Made by a program: the position numbers and the translations under genes. Positions 1 to 10,325 of a stretch of DNA of 64,000 nucleotides are shown here, piece by piece. Below the pieces are notes generated by a model. It was not told where the DNA came from. It saw nothing but the letters and a program-made list of their open reading frames with translations, and searched no databases. How positions within the stretch are numbered: the stretch's first letter is position 1; each line of letters opens with the position of its first letter. Source of the DNA: Pleurodeles waltl (taxonomy: Eukaryota > Chordata > Amphibia > Caudata > Salamandridae); assembly GCF_031143425.1 (NCBI RefSeq), contig NC_090448.1, positions 529,870,313 to 529,934,312 on the forward strand. The letters run 5' to 3'.

Positions 1-439
1 CCTATCACTACACGCCCCTCACTTGCAGTCACCACCCCCACATCCATGCACATGTCCCCTGTGTCCTCTTCCACTGTGTCTGTGCCCCCTCCTCCCAGAG
101 TACACAAACGCAAGCACTCAGACACCCAACAGCCATCCACCTCACAACAGCATCCAGCCCATGCACCTGCACCCAAAATCAGCAGACACCTCCTACAACC
201 ACTTCCTCTTCCTCCACACCCAAACCTTCACCTTCTTCCCGCCCCAATGTCCCTAAGAAGCTTATCCTTCCCACCGTTGACCACTCCCCTCCCGTCCTTC
301 ACGTCGGGCCAGGGTGGTCAGAACCCAGGCGAGCACCTCAGCCACCCAGTTCACAGCCACAGTAGTGTCGACAGCTACTGCAGGTGGGAGAGGATCCCAG
401 GCACCAGGCAGCCACACTGAATGGGTGCCTGCACCAGGT

Positions 440-640
440 GCTTCAAGGAAGGGCAAGAAGGCACCACCAGCTGCGTCTAGGAAGGCAAGGAGGCACACCC
501 AGCTGCTACAGGGAAGGGCAAGGAGGCATCACCAGCTGTGTCTAGGAAGGGCAAGGAGACACCCCCAGCTGCTATAGGGAAGGGCCAGGGGCAATCCCCG
601 GCTGCTGACAGGAAGGGCAAGGAGCCTGCACCAGCAGGCA
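440..640 (+). repeat. 33-bp coding tandem repeat (about 6 units)
   Basis: Units of the form AGGAAGGGCAAGGAGGCACC...CAGCTGCT recur every 33 bp and encode an 11-residue basic motif close to RKGKEAPPAAS. The second unit lacks one G near 483, which shifts the frame of the rest of the array. The Harbinger copy at 23.8 kb has a Lys-rich stretch in the same place but no such array. Confidence 0.7.
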
Positions 641-698
641 GGAAGGACAGGAGGCCTGGTGCTGGGACTCTTTCGGAGCCCCCACCACCAACCACGTG

Positions 699-1100
699 GG
701 TTCAGCCGTCTGAGGCTGCAGCGGAAGGGCTGAAGCCTCCCCTCACCACTGGCAGCACCACCACCAGTACTACCACCAGCACGGCCACTGCCACCACTAC
801 AGGCAGCAGCAGCTTCAGTGGCCAGCCGTCTGAGGCTGCAGGGGATGGGCTGGAGCCTCCCCCCATCACTGCCACCACTACCGCCAGCACCACTGCCAGC
901 AGCAGCAGCCCCAGTGGGCAGCCAGTTGAGGCTGCAGGGGATGGGCTAGAGCCTCACCCGACCTCTGCCAGCACCGCCACCAGCACCACTGCCAGCAGCA
1001 ACAGCCATAGTGGGCAGCCGTCCGAGTCTGCAGGGGATGGGCTGGAGCCTCCCCCCACCACTGCCAGCACTGCCACTGCCACCACTGAGCAGCCGTCACC
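699..1100 (+). repeat. 95-120-bp coding tandem repeat (4 units)
   Basis: Units begin near 699, 820, 914 and 1012 with CAGCCGTCTGAGGCTGCAGG or a close variant. They encode QPSEAAGDGLEPPP followed by a Thr/Ser/Ala run. They give the end of the Harbinger Myb-like protein an intrinsically disordered Thr/Ser/Pro-rich tail. The sister element at 24.0-24.45 kb has a differently built Thr/Ala repeat at this place. Confidence 0.7.
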
Positions 1101-1214
1101 ACCGGCGGGCAGTGTGTAGTCCTCCATCCATGGGCTGTTGTGCGGCCTGGGCCCTGCAAATCCTGTGGGTCTGACACCCAGGTGAGAGACTGTGACCTTG
1201 CACTCCCCAAGATC

Positions 1215-1412
1215 TGCATTACAGGACACAATGCCCCCTCCAGAACCAGTAGAGAAGCCATCCACTCACCCCATCCTTCCCAGGATGAAACACACTGGGC
1301 ACAATGCCCCCTCCAGAACCAGTGGAGAAGCCATCCACTCATCCCATCCTTCCCAGGATGAAGCACACTGGGCACAATGCCCCCTCCAGAACCAGTGGCA
1401 GAAGCCATCCAC
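1215..1412 (+). repeat. 74-bp tandem repeat, about 2.5 units (Harbinger 3' tail)
   Basis: The motif CCCAGGATGAARCACACTGG recurs 74 bp apart (near 1278 and 1352), with GCCCCCTCCAGAACCAGTGG in each unit. Period and core match the longer array at 24566-25013, which ties this fragment to the same Harbinger family. Confidence 0.8.
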
Positions 1413-1465
1413 TAGAGAGACTGTGGTCTTGCTGTCCCCAGGACCAAGCAGTGGGCTGCATAATC

Positions 1466-2604
1466 AGCAGATTTTAACAAAATAGGCATTTATTTCTAGC
1501 TCAAATTAATCATATGTTACTAAAAACACATCAACATGCGTTTCTGCGGTTTGGAAGGACCTTCACAAAGGTTGACTGGTCATCTTTATGTTGCTTATAC
1601 CTGTATCAGGGTGTCATACTGGTTCTAATGAGTTGAAACCTTTGCCCAGATAATGTTATTGTGTAAAAATGAGAAAATAATGAGGTAATACTACCACAAA
1701 ATGTGCCGCAATATGTCGTAAAATGTTCCTTTTGTCTTTTAGTAAACTCCTGCACCATAATTTGGCCCTCGCCTGCGATGTTGTTGTTCTTTTGTTGTTG
1801 ACTAATTACATGCAGTGTTCTATGGCCAATACCTTGCTGCTTGTGCCAATTTACCACAGATAAAGTTGGGATTTCTTACATGAACCTGTTTACTTCTAGG
1901 TGAAAGATTGTTTTGACTTTGGTTAGCTCAGCCACAGCTCATACACAGAAGGAGGCTTTTGTCGCCCTAGTTTACCAATATAGTTCACTACATTAATAAT
2001 AATAATTGTCCTGTACAATATGAAAATGTTTGTAGTAAAATGAATAGGTCCGAAGCATTTGTAATAATTTTGAACACAGCAATTACTAATCTGAGACGAA
2101 CATCTGTTTATCTATCTGTAGATTTATAGAGTGCAAGGCTACCCCAGCGGGGTTTTCCAGCACTATTGTAATGTAGTGGAGATCAGTCACCTTTAAAATA
2201 GCCAAGTTTTTAGCAGCTTACGAAACTCCAAATGAGATGTGCAGGCATGTAGTTTCAAAAGAAGGAATAAAGGTTACGCTTTGGAGAATAAGAATACACC
2301 AATGTGCTGAGGTAGACCAGGCCACAATATGGCCCAGGGTGAGGTACAGGAGCTCTCTGACATTGGGTTTTCATTTATGATATCTACTAACAAACAGAGA
2401 CCAGGGAAACATTTTTTCGGACGACTCTCACTGAAAATGTCATACTAAGAGACACAATACCCACCGTTTCTTAACTGGTGGGTATTCTATTTTGAGGTCT
2501 GAGAGTCCTTTATATCCCGCAACTCTTTTATGCCCATTTCTATATATATGGCTTTCCTGCCACCTTCTATATGGTGCTGTCATTTCACCACCTTCACAGA
2601 AGTG
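1466..2604. other. AT-rich intergenic stretch, nothing recognised
   Basis: No open frame with recognisable similarity. Around 2120-2300 a sequence of dispersed-repeat character (TGCAAGGCTACCCCAGCGGG and onward) may be an old SINE-like copy, but I cannot name it. Confidence 0.5.
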
Positions 2605-3112
2605 CAGCAGTAAACAATGCAGTAGGTACAGGTGAAGGAATGTCTGATGGATGAGATTAAAGGCAAGGAGTAGCTGCATGGATCCCCTTTCTGTAAGGGA
2701 AAAAACATAAAGGGTTTCGTGGGCATCTCAATTTACCACAAATGGGAGCAGGGAAATGGAGGGCACCGCCACTTCTGGCAGAGAAAAATGGACCTGAATG
2801 CTGTGAGTCCAAATAAAAGCGAAGAGTTTGTAGAAGGAGAGACTCAATAGACAAAAAAATGTAAAAACCAGGGGCAAGGGCTTAAAGAGCAAGCGATACA
2901 AAGGACCTCACTGCAGGGCAAGCACGTACGTGAGCATGCATTAGTGCTTTCCTTCCCTTTCCTTCGCTTTCCTTCACTAAAATGTCCTAGAGCCGCATTT
3001 CATTTAGTTATTTTAGCAATAGTTTACACGACTCGTAGCAAAGGAATACTGGGATGTAGTTGTAGAAGCATAAAACATATTAGCAGATAAACAGAAAAAC
3101 CTGGTAAGTATT

Positions 3113-3120
3113 CCCACTCA
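3113..3120. repeat. Target-site duplication of LINE A, left copy
   Basis: CCCACTCA here is repeated at 9667-9674, directly outside the other end of LINE A. It is present once in the unoccupied block B. Confidence 0.85.
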
Positions 3121-3347
3121 AGTCAAAGAAGTCTTTATTCGATATTTCATCATAAATGACATGCTACACGTCATAATACTTATAAAATTGTCAGTGCTAA
3201 TGATTATAACAATAAATACAATATTTCATAAAAGCTACTAAGAACGTATTAAATCTATCTAATGCGTCATTTGTTAAATATTTTAACATAATAATAAAAA
3301 GGAGTACATTACTTTAAAAAAGGCTCAGTTCTAAGATTCAGGATAAT

Positions 3348-6300
3348 TTACTTATCTAAAACATGTAGCTGTTTTAGTGATTCAAAACGAATTATCCATG
3401 CCCACCCCAGGAATTTGGCCACCCCTATTGCTATAGTAGGTGAAGGATCAGTTTTAAGGATCCTACAAGCAGTCTCGGCCGATTGTGTGCCCAGACTTTT
3501 GCATAGGAGTACCAACCACTTCTTCCTTGGGGCAGCATATAATGGACAAACAAAAAACAAATGGCTCACATTTTCCCGCATTTCAGTACACAATGGGCAT
3601 TTATCTGGGCCACCAGTACCCCAGGTGGAGGTTAAACACCTTAATGGTAATGAGCCCACTCTAACTTGGTGATATAATTTACGGTCCATGGGTTTTGTTA
3701 TAACATCCCAGTACTTTTCAATTGCAGAGGCATCTTTCACGTGTAAAAATGTTGTTGTAAGGGAACTACCTATAAGGGATGAGTGTCTTGTGCCTACCAC
3801 CCATTCCCAATATAGTTGTTTCAGCACTTTTTTTGAGGGAAAGGTAGCTGAGTCAGGGTTGTGCCAAAGGGCACCTAGACCCATGGCACAAAGAGTGGTT
3901 CTAACACCCTTAAACCAACCAATCTTATCGGATCCTAAGGTGTCCCTTACCTCGAGACATGCTTTCGCATATAATAACAGCTCTAGGGTAGACCACAACC
4001 TCCGCCAGAAGGCCAAGGGCCAAAATCTGGCTTGGTCTTCCACCGGTTGGAGCCCAAGGTCATAAAGGAGCGGAATACGTGGGGATGACCTCGGAAGACC
4101 AACCGCCCCTCTTATAAATCTGTTTTGGGCCAGCATCAGTCGGTCCAGATTGCTATAACCCCAAAGCTCTGCCCCATACAAGACTGAGGGAAGAATTTTT
4201 GACCCATAGATTTCCATAAGTGGGGACATCGGGCGGGTAAATGATCTTTTATATTCCTTAAGAAGGGCTCCGCCTAGTTGAGCATGTTTAAGTGCTTGGA
4301 TATCAACCTGGGGTTTCCAACTAAAATTGTCACTAAAATGCACACCCAGATATGTAAATTCATTAGTTTGCTCAAGAATAGCAACACACATTTTGACCCT
4401 TGCCACAGTTTGTGTTCGACCTCTTAGTACCATAAATTTTGTTTTAGAAACATTTACTTCTAGCTCGTTCACGTCACAAAATAACTCAAATCTGAGTAGG
4501 GCCTGTTGGAGCCCTTGCCTAGTCTTTGATAATAACAAGGTATCATCCGCGAACATGAGCAATAGTACTTTCATTCCCGCTATCTGGGGAGCATCCGTGG
4601 GATGTGTTGCAAAATATTTGGTAACCCCATTGATAAACAGGGAAAACAAAGTGGGAGCCAGGACACATCCTTGTCTAACACCTTTCAAAACATGGAACCT
4701 GTCCGTAACCTCGCCAGGCTTACCCCAGCGGACTTGGGCATAGGTGTGTGCATGAAGATTCACTAGGAGTCGCACTAGAGCACTGGGCATTCCCTGTTCC
4801 AGTATGCAATCCCATAATTTAGGCCTAGGAACCAAGTCGAATGCAGATCTTAGATCCACAAAAGCTGCATATAACTTGCCCTTACCCAAAAAAACTGTTT
4901 TCCAATATAAGAGGGCAAAACGAAAGGCTTGATCAAGGGTGCTTACATAAGGTCTGAAGCCCGCCTGCAACGGAGTCAAAATATCTGAGTCTGTTATCCA
5001 TTCCTGTATCCTCCCTAAGACGAGGCGCGCTATAATTTTTTGGATCGCATCAATAAGGCTGATAGGCCGGTAGTTTGAGGGTACTGAGCGATCGCCTTTC
5101 TTGTATATAGGAAGGATTTCTGCCCCATACCATGAATCAGGAATTTTAGCGCCTGCAGCAACTGCATTCGCCAGGTGGAGTATATAAGGTACCCATAGGT
5201 CCTGGTCTTCCAAAAAAATGTCCGCTGGAATACCATCTGGGCCAGGGGCTCTCCCTTTGGGAATATTTTGCAGGCAATTGATAACTTCAGTAGCTGAGAA
5301 TATTAACAGCTCGGCGGGCTCAAGACGGTAGGGTAAAGTCACTTCTACTGTATAACACTTAAACTGATCCTCAAAATTTTTTACCCACTGATGATTAGAG
5401 ACAGATGCTGGGCTATAGTGGGCGTCCTGCGAGATACCCCATCTCATGAGATACCAAAACTGTTGCATGTTGCGTTTACCACAGGCTTCTGACAGCATAA
5501 GCCAGCGTTCCTCGTCCCACTTTTGTTTTGCTTTGCGTTTTGCCTCATTATAGAGTTTTCTACAAGATCTAATCTGGCTATGATTTTTGTTTTTAATAGC
5601 CTCAAAGAGAACTCTTTTTGTCAAACTACACTCTTTATCAAACCAAGTAGGGGATGAGTATTTCTTGGGCCTAGGTTGTTTAGGGATATGTTTGATGAAC
5701 AACTTTTTAAGTTCCTGAAACAAGTCAGAGTGGGTGCGTATAAGTTCGCTGTTAATCTCGTCCTGTGAGCCACAATTGTTTAAAAGCTCCACAGAGCTGG
5801 ACACTAAGGTTCTTATCGCCCTAAGGGCCCCAGCGTCAACGGCTATTTTGGGCCAACGTACCCTGCGCATGTCATTGCTCACAATGACCTCTCGTGCTGT
5901 TATATTAGGACCACTGCCCTCTGACCTCTGAAAGCTGGAATCCCTTAAGGTCAAAACCAGCGGGTCATGATCACTCTCTGGGCGTTCCGTAACTAGCATA
6001 TCAACAACTGCAAACCACTGCCTCACATCGACCAAAATATAGTCGATACGACTACTGTGTCTGCCGTTGTTGAACGTATGCCTGCCCTTCCTATCTGACT
6101 TGACCCTTCCATTAACAGCTCTTAGACCCATATCCAGGCATAGCCCCTTGATATAGGTGGCTGAGCTCGACCACTTAGCAATCGAGGGTATCTCAAGTTG
6201 GGGAATACCCCAGGATAGATCCTCCTCCTCGGTGAGCGGGCCGTCCCCAATACCCAAAGGCTCAAAACAAGTGTTAAAATCCCCCATCACAATCTTGTGG

Positions 6301-6887
6301 CCATCGGTCGTTGAACCTGATAAAATGTCATCCAACAGGAGGAGGGTCGGAGAAACCCTTCCTCCCTGGAGGCCCCTGACATAAATATTAACCAACAGGA
6401 TATTTGTACCTTGGTTGGACTTTATCTTTAAGGCAATTATGTCTGGACTATCAATTGACACTTCTTCAACTCTTACACCCGCACTTTGGCGGACCCAAAT
6501 TGTAAGACCTCCAACCGGACGCCCTTTCTGGCCTCTAATTGCTGGCTTGCTAAAGTTCAGATACCCCACCCGAAATATCGGTGTGATAGCCCATGTTTCC
6601 TGGAATGCAATTATATCGCCCTGATCTATGAAGTCCCTCCAATCAGGAATACACTGGCTGGACTCCAGACCGGCTATATTCCAGGATATATACCTTGATA
6701 GCATATCAACAGGCTCAGCTAAAGCAGAGGGTGAGTCCGTACTAAAATTGGGTAATGCTGACAAAGTACCAACAGGGATGATGTCAGGATTATTACTTTG
6801 ATCTGTGGCAATAGCCTTCCAACTTATATCTTCAATGTGGGGGGATTTCAATAAAGTTAATTTAACTATTTCTTCTCTACCAATGAG
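3348..6887 (-). CDS. LINE A ORF2: endonuclease-reverse transcriptase
   Basis: The frame is open from the codon after ORF1's TGA down to 3348. From the first non-ATG start (6851) it encodes 1167 residues. On that numbering the APE-type endonuclease shows SWNIAG (Asn58), FQETW (Glu85), MGDFN (Asp191) and SDHD (293-296). The reverse transcriptase has GRAPGPDGIPADIF, the SNYRPISL block, AFVDLRSAFD and the catalytic FADDT near residue 765. The C-terminus carries CPLC...H...C followed by PLY, a zinc-knuckle-like motif. It should nick target DNA and prime cDNA synthesis from ORF1-bound element RNA. The first ATG is at 6702-6704, just before the endonuclease, so the N-terminal 49 codons are used only if ribosomes pass the ORF1 stop or start at a non-AUG codon. 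Confidence 0.93.
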   Translation of the reverse strand, partial: LIGREEIVKLTLLKSPHIEDISWKAIATDQSNNPDIIPVGTLSALPNFSTDSPSALAEPVDMLSRYISWNIAGLESSQCIPDWRDFIDQGDIIAFQETWAITPIFRVGYLNFSKPAIRGQKGRPVGGLTIWVRQSAGVRVEEVSIDSPDIIALKIKSNQGTNILLVNIYVRGLQGGRVSPTLLLLDDILSGSTTDGHKIVMGDFNTCFEPLGIGDGPLTEEEDLSWGIPQLEIPSIAKWSSSATYIKGLCLDMGLRAVNGRVKSDRKGRHTFNNGRHSSRIDYILVDVRQWFAVVDMLVTERPESDHDPLVLTLRDSSFQRSEGSGPNITAREVIVSNDMRRVRWPKIAVDAGALRAIRTLVSSSVELLNNCGSQDEINSELIRTHSDLFQELKKLFIKHIPKQPRPKKYSSPTWFDKECSLTKRVLFEAIKNKNHSQIRSCRKLYNEAKRKAKQKWDEERWLMLSEACGKRNMQQFWYLMRWGISQDAHYSPASVSNHQWVKNFEDQFKCYTVEVTLPYRLEPAELLIFSATEVINCLQNIPKGRAPGPDGIPADIFLEDQDLWVPYILHLANAVAAGAKIPDSWYGAEILPIYKKGDRSVPSNYRPISLIDAIQKIIARLVLGRIQEWITDSDILTPLQAGFRPYVSTLDQAFRFALLYWKTVFLGKGKLYAAFVDLRSAFDLVPRPKLWDCILEQGMPSALVRLLVNLHAHTYAQVRWGKPGEVTDRFHVLKGVRQGCVLAPTLFSLFINGVTKYFATHPTDAPQIAGMKVLLLMFADDTLLLSKTRQGLQQALLRFELFCDVNELEVNVSKTKFMVLRGRTQTVARVKMCVAILEQTNEFTYLGVHFSDNFSWKPQVDIQALKHAQLGGALLKEYKRSFTRPMSPLMEIYGSKILPSVLYGAELWGYSNLDRLMLAQNRFIRGAVGLPRSSPRIPLLYDLGLQPVEDQARFWPLAFWRRLWSTLELLLYAKACLEVRDTLGSDKIGWFKGVRTTLCAMGLGALWHNPDSATFPSKKVLKQLYWEWVVGTRHSSLIGSSLTTTFLHVKDASAIEKYWDVITKPMDRKLYHQVRVGSLPLRCLTSTWGTGGPDKCPLCTEMRENVSHLFFVCPLYAAPRKKWLVLLCKSLGTQSAETACRILKTDPSPTIAIGVAKFLGWAWIIRFESLKQLHVLDK

Positions 6888-6896
6888 TCAATCATT
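6882..6896 (-). promoter_or_regulatory. In-frame UGA between ORF1 and ORF2 of LINE A (candidate readthrough or reinitiation site)
   Basis: The ORF1 stop TGA (6890-6888) is followed in the same frame by CTC ATT GGT AGA and further sense codons into ORF2, with no frameshift and no other stop. The base after UGA is C, which favours readthrough. The same arrangement occurs in LINE B. Confidence 0.55.
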
Positions 6897-8210
6897 CTCA
6901 ACTAGGCAGGATAACGGCCCATATCTCCCGGCAGTAATCAAGGGTTCAATACTTTCTGGTGCGAACCAACCCCTGGGAGGGTTAATAACATTTTTGTTAG
7001 ACTGGGAGGGCACCTTCACCTCGGGATACACCGTAGGATAAAAATCTGGGAGTTCCCACGTAACTATTGGTCCATCAGCAAGTTGCGGGCACCAGCCTCT
7101 CAAAAATGGGACCACATTTGTACTTCTAAAATTAACTATAACCAAATCACCTGGAATATCTTTAATCATGTGGCCAAGCCAACCCACCCTTCTCACATTT
7201 AAGATTTTACCATCAATGGTAGGGGGGAGGGGTCTATTTTTAGTAAGCCAGAAGGCTACTTTATTTTTTAAGTCATTGTAACCTTCATTTTTACCTGAAC
7301 TAAGTTCTGGGACTCCTGACAATATGCATACAAATGGAGCGGCCTCCGGAGGGAGATCAATCCTAACATTATAATTATTGTTGTACTCTCTTGCTTCCTT
7401 ATGGACTCGAGTTGGTTGAGGCCTACCCTCTAGTGACCCTCGAATCACTTCGGGTTCCCTAGGTATAGTGGGCTCCGCCTCCAAACTTGTTTCGTTACAT
7501 GGGGCTTTATGTCTTAAACTGCTATCCGCTAGTATTGCCTGCTCAACACAATTTCCAGATGGTAAATCTAGAGGTACCGTTAATACATCTGCTGGTGTTG
7601 ATGTCGATGTTGCTTGTACCCTCAGACTATGAACCTCTTGGGTAAGTACTTCAATTTTCGACAATAATGTGCTAAAAATTTCAGCCATTTTTGTCGCTAA
7701 CTTATCCTCTACTGTTGCCAGTATATTTTCTATATACTGCCTGTTATGACAGCAACCCACTGGCTTATCAGATCCCCCGTCTAATCCCTTTGTTTTAATA
7801 GTATGGGTTTTTGCTTCGAGGGACTTCCGAGAATTGCTGACCTTCCCCACTCCTCTTTTGCCCAATGATTTTCTACAAGCCCTAACTGCTCTTGCTGGTT
7901 GGGGGGGAGTCTCTGCCATAACCACGGGGCTAGATGGGCTCTCGGCAATTATACCCATTGAGTCTAAGGGATTAGAATATATCTGTGCCTCAGTTAGTAT
8001 CATGTCCATATCCTTATCAGTGTTGGCGCCCAGATCCTCAAAGGTAGACACTATATATGGGGAGGAACTAGAGTGTGTCTGAACGGGGGAACCTCCTTTC
8101 CCTAGGGAGACTCTGCGATCGCTATTAATCTTTTTAACCACCTTAACCAGGTAGTTATCAAGCGTAGTAGCCCCTAGATTTTTGGCGGAGTTATTACAGT
8201 TAGCCATCAT
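6888..8210 (-). CDS. LINE A ORF1 protein (RNA-binding, LINE type)
   Basis: 440 residues starting with MMANCNN; the ATG gives the longest frame. The N-terminal half is Ser/Pro/Lys-rich and probably disordered. A heptad-like stretch near residues 160-200 (VEDKLATKMAEIFSTLLSKI) could form a coiled coil for multimerisation. The C-terminal third has FVCILSGVPEL, VRRVGWLGHM and DLVIVNF, which resemble the strands of an RRM-like nucleic-acid-binding fold. This region aligns with LINE B ORF1 (YVLIISNVPEL, VRRVGWVGSL, DYIVINF). By position it is the RNA-packaging protein of the element. I see no CCHC knuckles. The fold assignment is inference. Confidence 0.85.
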   Translation of the reverse strand: MMANCNNSAKNLGATTLDNYLVKVVKKINSDRRVSLGKGGSPVQTHSSSSPYIVSTFEDLGANTDKDMDMILTEAQIYSNPLDSMGIIAESPSSPVVMAETPPQPARAVRACRKSLGKRGVGKVSNSRKSLEAKTHTIKTKGLDGGSDKPVGCCHNRQYIENILATVEDKLATKMAEIFSTLLSKIEVLTQEVHSLRVQATSTSTPADVLTVPLDLPSGNCVEQAILADSSLRHKAPCNETSLEAEPTIPREPEVIRGSLEGRPQPTRVHKEAREYNNNYNVRIDLPPEAAPFVCILSGVPELSSGKNEGYNDLKNKVAFWLTKNRPLPPTIDGKILNVRRVGWLGHMIKDIPGDLVIVNFRSTNVVPFLRGWCPQLADGPIVTWELPDFYPTVYPEVKVPSQSNKNVINPPRGWFAPESIEPLITAGRYGPLSCLVEND

Positions 8211-9666
8211 AGGTTGGTAGCAGTAAGTACCACCAGCTATAGTTCAGCAATACAAAACACAAAACCGCGTAATCAAGATGTAATACAACTAATTAACAGT
8301 TTATGCAGAGTCCCGTGCCCAGTCCAGTCCAGTCTCTACAGGCCTCTGAGGGTCACAGAGGGGCGCCCCTTGCCCGGCGTCCCGCGCTGCGGTGTACCCT
8401 GTTGCAATTAAGGGGCCCGGGGGGCGTAACAGCATTTTCGCGCCACTTGGCGCACAGGAAACCCAGAGAATTCTGGGTGTTGTAGTCCTCCCAGCGTGTC
8501 TTCGCAGGCAGCCTACAACAGCAGTGGCGGTGGCGGTCCGAACCGGCAGCCCTGTGACCTGCGGGGGTGCACGGCTGGTTGTTTCCGATGCCCGAGGTCT
8601 GCCTCTTGTGTGGGTCCTGTCTCAGGTGCTCAGGGTCAGTCTCTGGTACCCGATCTCTCTCTCTCTGGTCCCGGGGTCAGTCGCTGTGGTCTCTGTGGCC
8701 TCTCTCTGGTACCCGAGGTCAGGTTGTAGTGCCTGGAGTTCCTGGAGTTCAGTCTCTGACCTCTGGTGGCCGGGGTCGGTCTCTCTGGGCCTCTCTCAGG
8801 TGCCCTGGTGCCCTGTGCCCGAGGTCGGTCGGTCTCTGGCCCCCTGGGTCAGACTGTGGTGAGGGGTCAGTCGCCAGGACCTCTCTCAGGTGACACAGTC
8901 AGTCTCCGGTGCTCGGGGCGCTGGCTCCTATGGTCCCTTTAGATGAAAGAGTATGCGATGGGGTCTGATATGGCACCCATGGGGTCCGTGGAGATCTCGA
9001 TGGAGGGCGCAGGTCACCGGCTGCCCCCTGCACACAGCGGGCCTGCCGGTCAGCGGTCTCTCCGGGGGCGCTCTCGGCTCTTGGCTCTCCTCCAGGGGTC
9101 TCAGTCCGCCCGGGTGTCAGAGGGGCCTACCGGGGGGTCGGGTCACCTCTCGAGAGTCCCCCCAAGCTCTCTGCGTCGTCCTCAGCCTGACACCGGGTCC
9201 TGAGGGACCCCTGCCTCACCCGGGTTCGCCCCTCGGGCTTGCCCTTTGACCGCTCTCTGTCCCCCCTCCGCCGATCTCAGGGCTCCCTGCGGTCACCCCC
9301 TCACCTGTCTCTCGGGCTGTCTCCGGGCCCGGGGTGTGTGATGCAGCAGCAGAGGCGTGCCGGAGGATCTCGCGCTGATGAGGAGCCGCTGACTGCGTGA
9401 CTGCGTGAGGAGCCCTACAGGACCCCTACAGTGGTGACTGGTGGCAGGTGAGGAGCCGCTCAACCAGCTCCAAGCTCCGCACCTTGAACCACGAGAATCC
9501 CGGCGAAAGTTCCCCACGGGCCCTCGAGCCCCCAAAAGCGGCCGTAACCGTAACCGTAGCGGCGGCGGCAGTGTTCGTATTCCGCGCTGCACTCCGACGC
9601 GAGCCACCCGGCACCTGCGTCAGAGCGTCTCCCTGCGTCAGAGCGTCTCTCAATGCTCAATTTCTC
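8211..9666 (-). promoter_or_regulatory. 5' UTR and internal promoter region of LINE A
   Basis: About 1.45 kb of GC-rich sequence between the insertion boundary and ORF1, in sharp contrast to its AT-rich surroundings. It has no credible coding frame. It holds degenerate repeats of CTCTCTGGTACCCGAGGTC type (8640-8900). LINEs start transcription at their 5' end, so a promoter is expected here, but I see no defined core element. Confidence 0.6.
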
Positions 9667-9674
9667 CCCACTCA
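9667..9674. repeat. Target-site duplication of LINE A, right copy
   Basis: CCCACTCA matches 3113-3120. Confidence 0.85.
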
Positions 9675-10325
9675 ATCAACTAGTTTCTTTGTACAAATAT
9701 GTGTGAAAACCGCAGCAGGAACCATATGATGGATAACCTGTGCCTGTGCAAAAAGTGTTAACTACCATTTCTCTTCTGTCATTAGCAGAGATGTCCAGAA
9801 CATTTTCTCGTCAGTTAGTTCACATTTATGAATTTGTTCCTACTTAAGAGTATGGTTAAAAAGAGTAATATTGGGTGGGCATCGCTGGGTCAGGGATTCA
9901 GTGAAACACACTTTCTCAGAGCTCTGAGGGTGCAACCCAGCCAACCTTTAATCCTGAAATTATCCTGGCTCCATATTGACCACACCAAGTGCAGTGCCTG
10001 GCCACACATCCATACACTAATAAAATAGATGGCGGCTATATGCCAGCAATAATATCGATTTGGACTACCTCATGACCTGAAGGGAATTGATGCTCCAAAA
10101 TGGTGTCAAACGGTCAAAGCCTGTGTCGAGTCTGACGGTATAAGTCGAAGTAGTACAGGCGTGTTTCCTTAATTGAAGGCCACATCATTGGAGTGGCTCC
10201 TAAGGACCTGTGAGTGGCTCTGAAGCAGAGCAGGGGACCCCAAGTGAATCAGGAAGTGTGCATTCTCGTGATCCTGTATTTCAGCTGAATGGAGCTGGCT
10301 ACCCGCAAGGGAGTTAACAGGAAGC

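Larger units (their letters stand above)
1..1465 (+). pseudogene. 3' fragment of a PIF/Harbinger Myb-like gene plus repeat-rich tail
   Basis: This segment is the same kind of sequence as about 23330-25290. The peptide with TQQPSTSQQHPAHAPAPK (frame from 46) matches TQQPSTSQQPPAHAPSPK at about 23500. Both stretches run on into Lys/Pro/Ser-rich and Thr/Ala-rich low-complexity peptide, then 74-bp non-coding repeats, then a GAGAGACTGTGG motif. It is therefore the 3' part of the second Myb-like gene of a Harbinger element entering from outside the window. The reading frame is broken: the open stretches 46-420, 314-577 and 538-1119 lie in different frames, and one shift falls in the 33-bp repeats near 483. 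No right-hand terminal inverted repeat follows; similarity stops near 1465, so the copy is truncated. No DNA-binding domain lies in the part present. Confidence 0.75.
3121..9666 (-). mobile_element. LINE A: full-length non-LTR retrotransposon with both ORFs open
   Basis: This element reads leftward: a GC-rich 5' UTR (9666-8211), ORF1 (8210-6888), ORF2 (6887-3348) and a short AT-rich 3' UTR with a poly(A) signal (TTTATT on the plus strand, 3133-3138). It interrupts block A. Block B has the uninterrupted sequence at about 35765, and the target CCCACTCA appears on both sides (3113-3120 and 9667-9674). Two long open frames without stops suggest recent insertion. ORF2 combines an APE-type endonuclease, reverse transcriptase and a C-terminal CCHC-like motif, as in the Jockey/I group. 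I do not assign a named clade. LINE B is a clearly diverged relative. Confidence 0.92.

Noticed and set aside
8303..9729. Several Ser/Pro/Arg-rich frames on both strands
   Set aside because: They overlap the GC-rich 5' UTR of LINE A, conflict with one another and have no recognisable domain.
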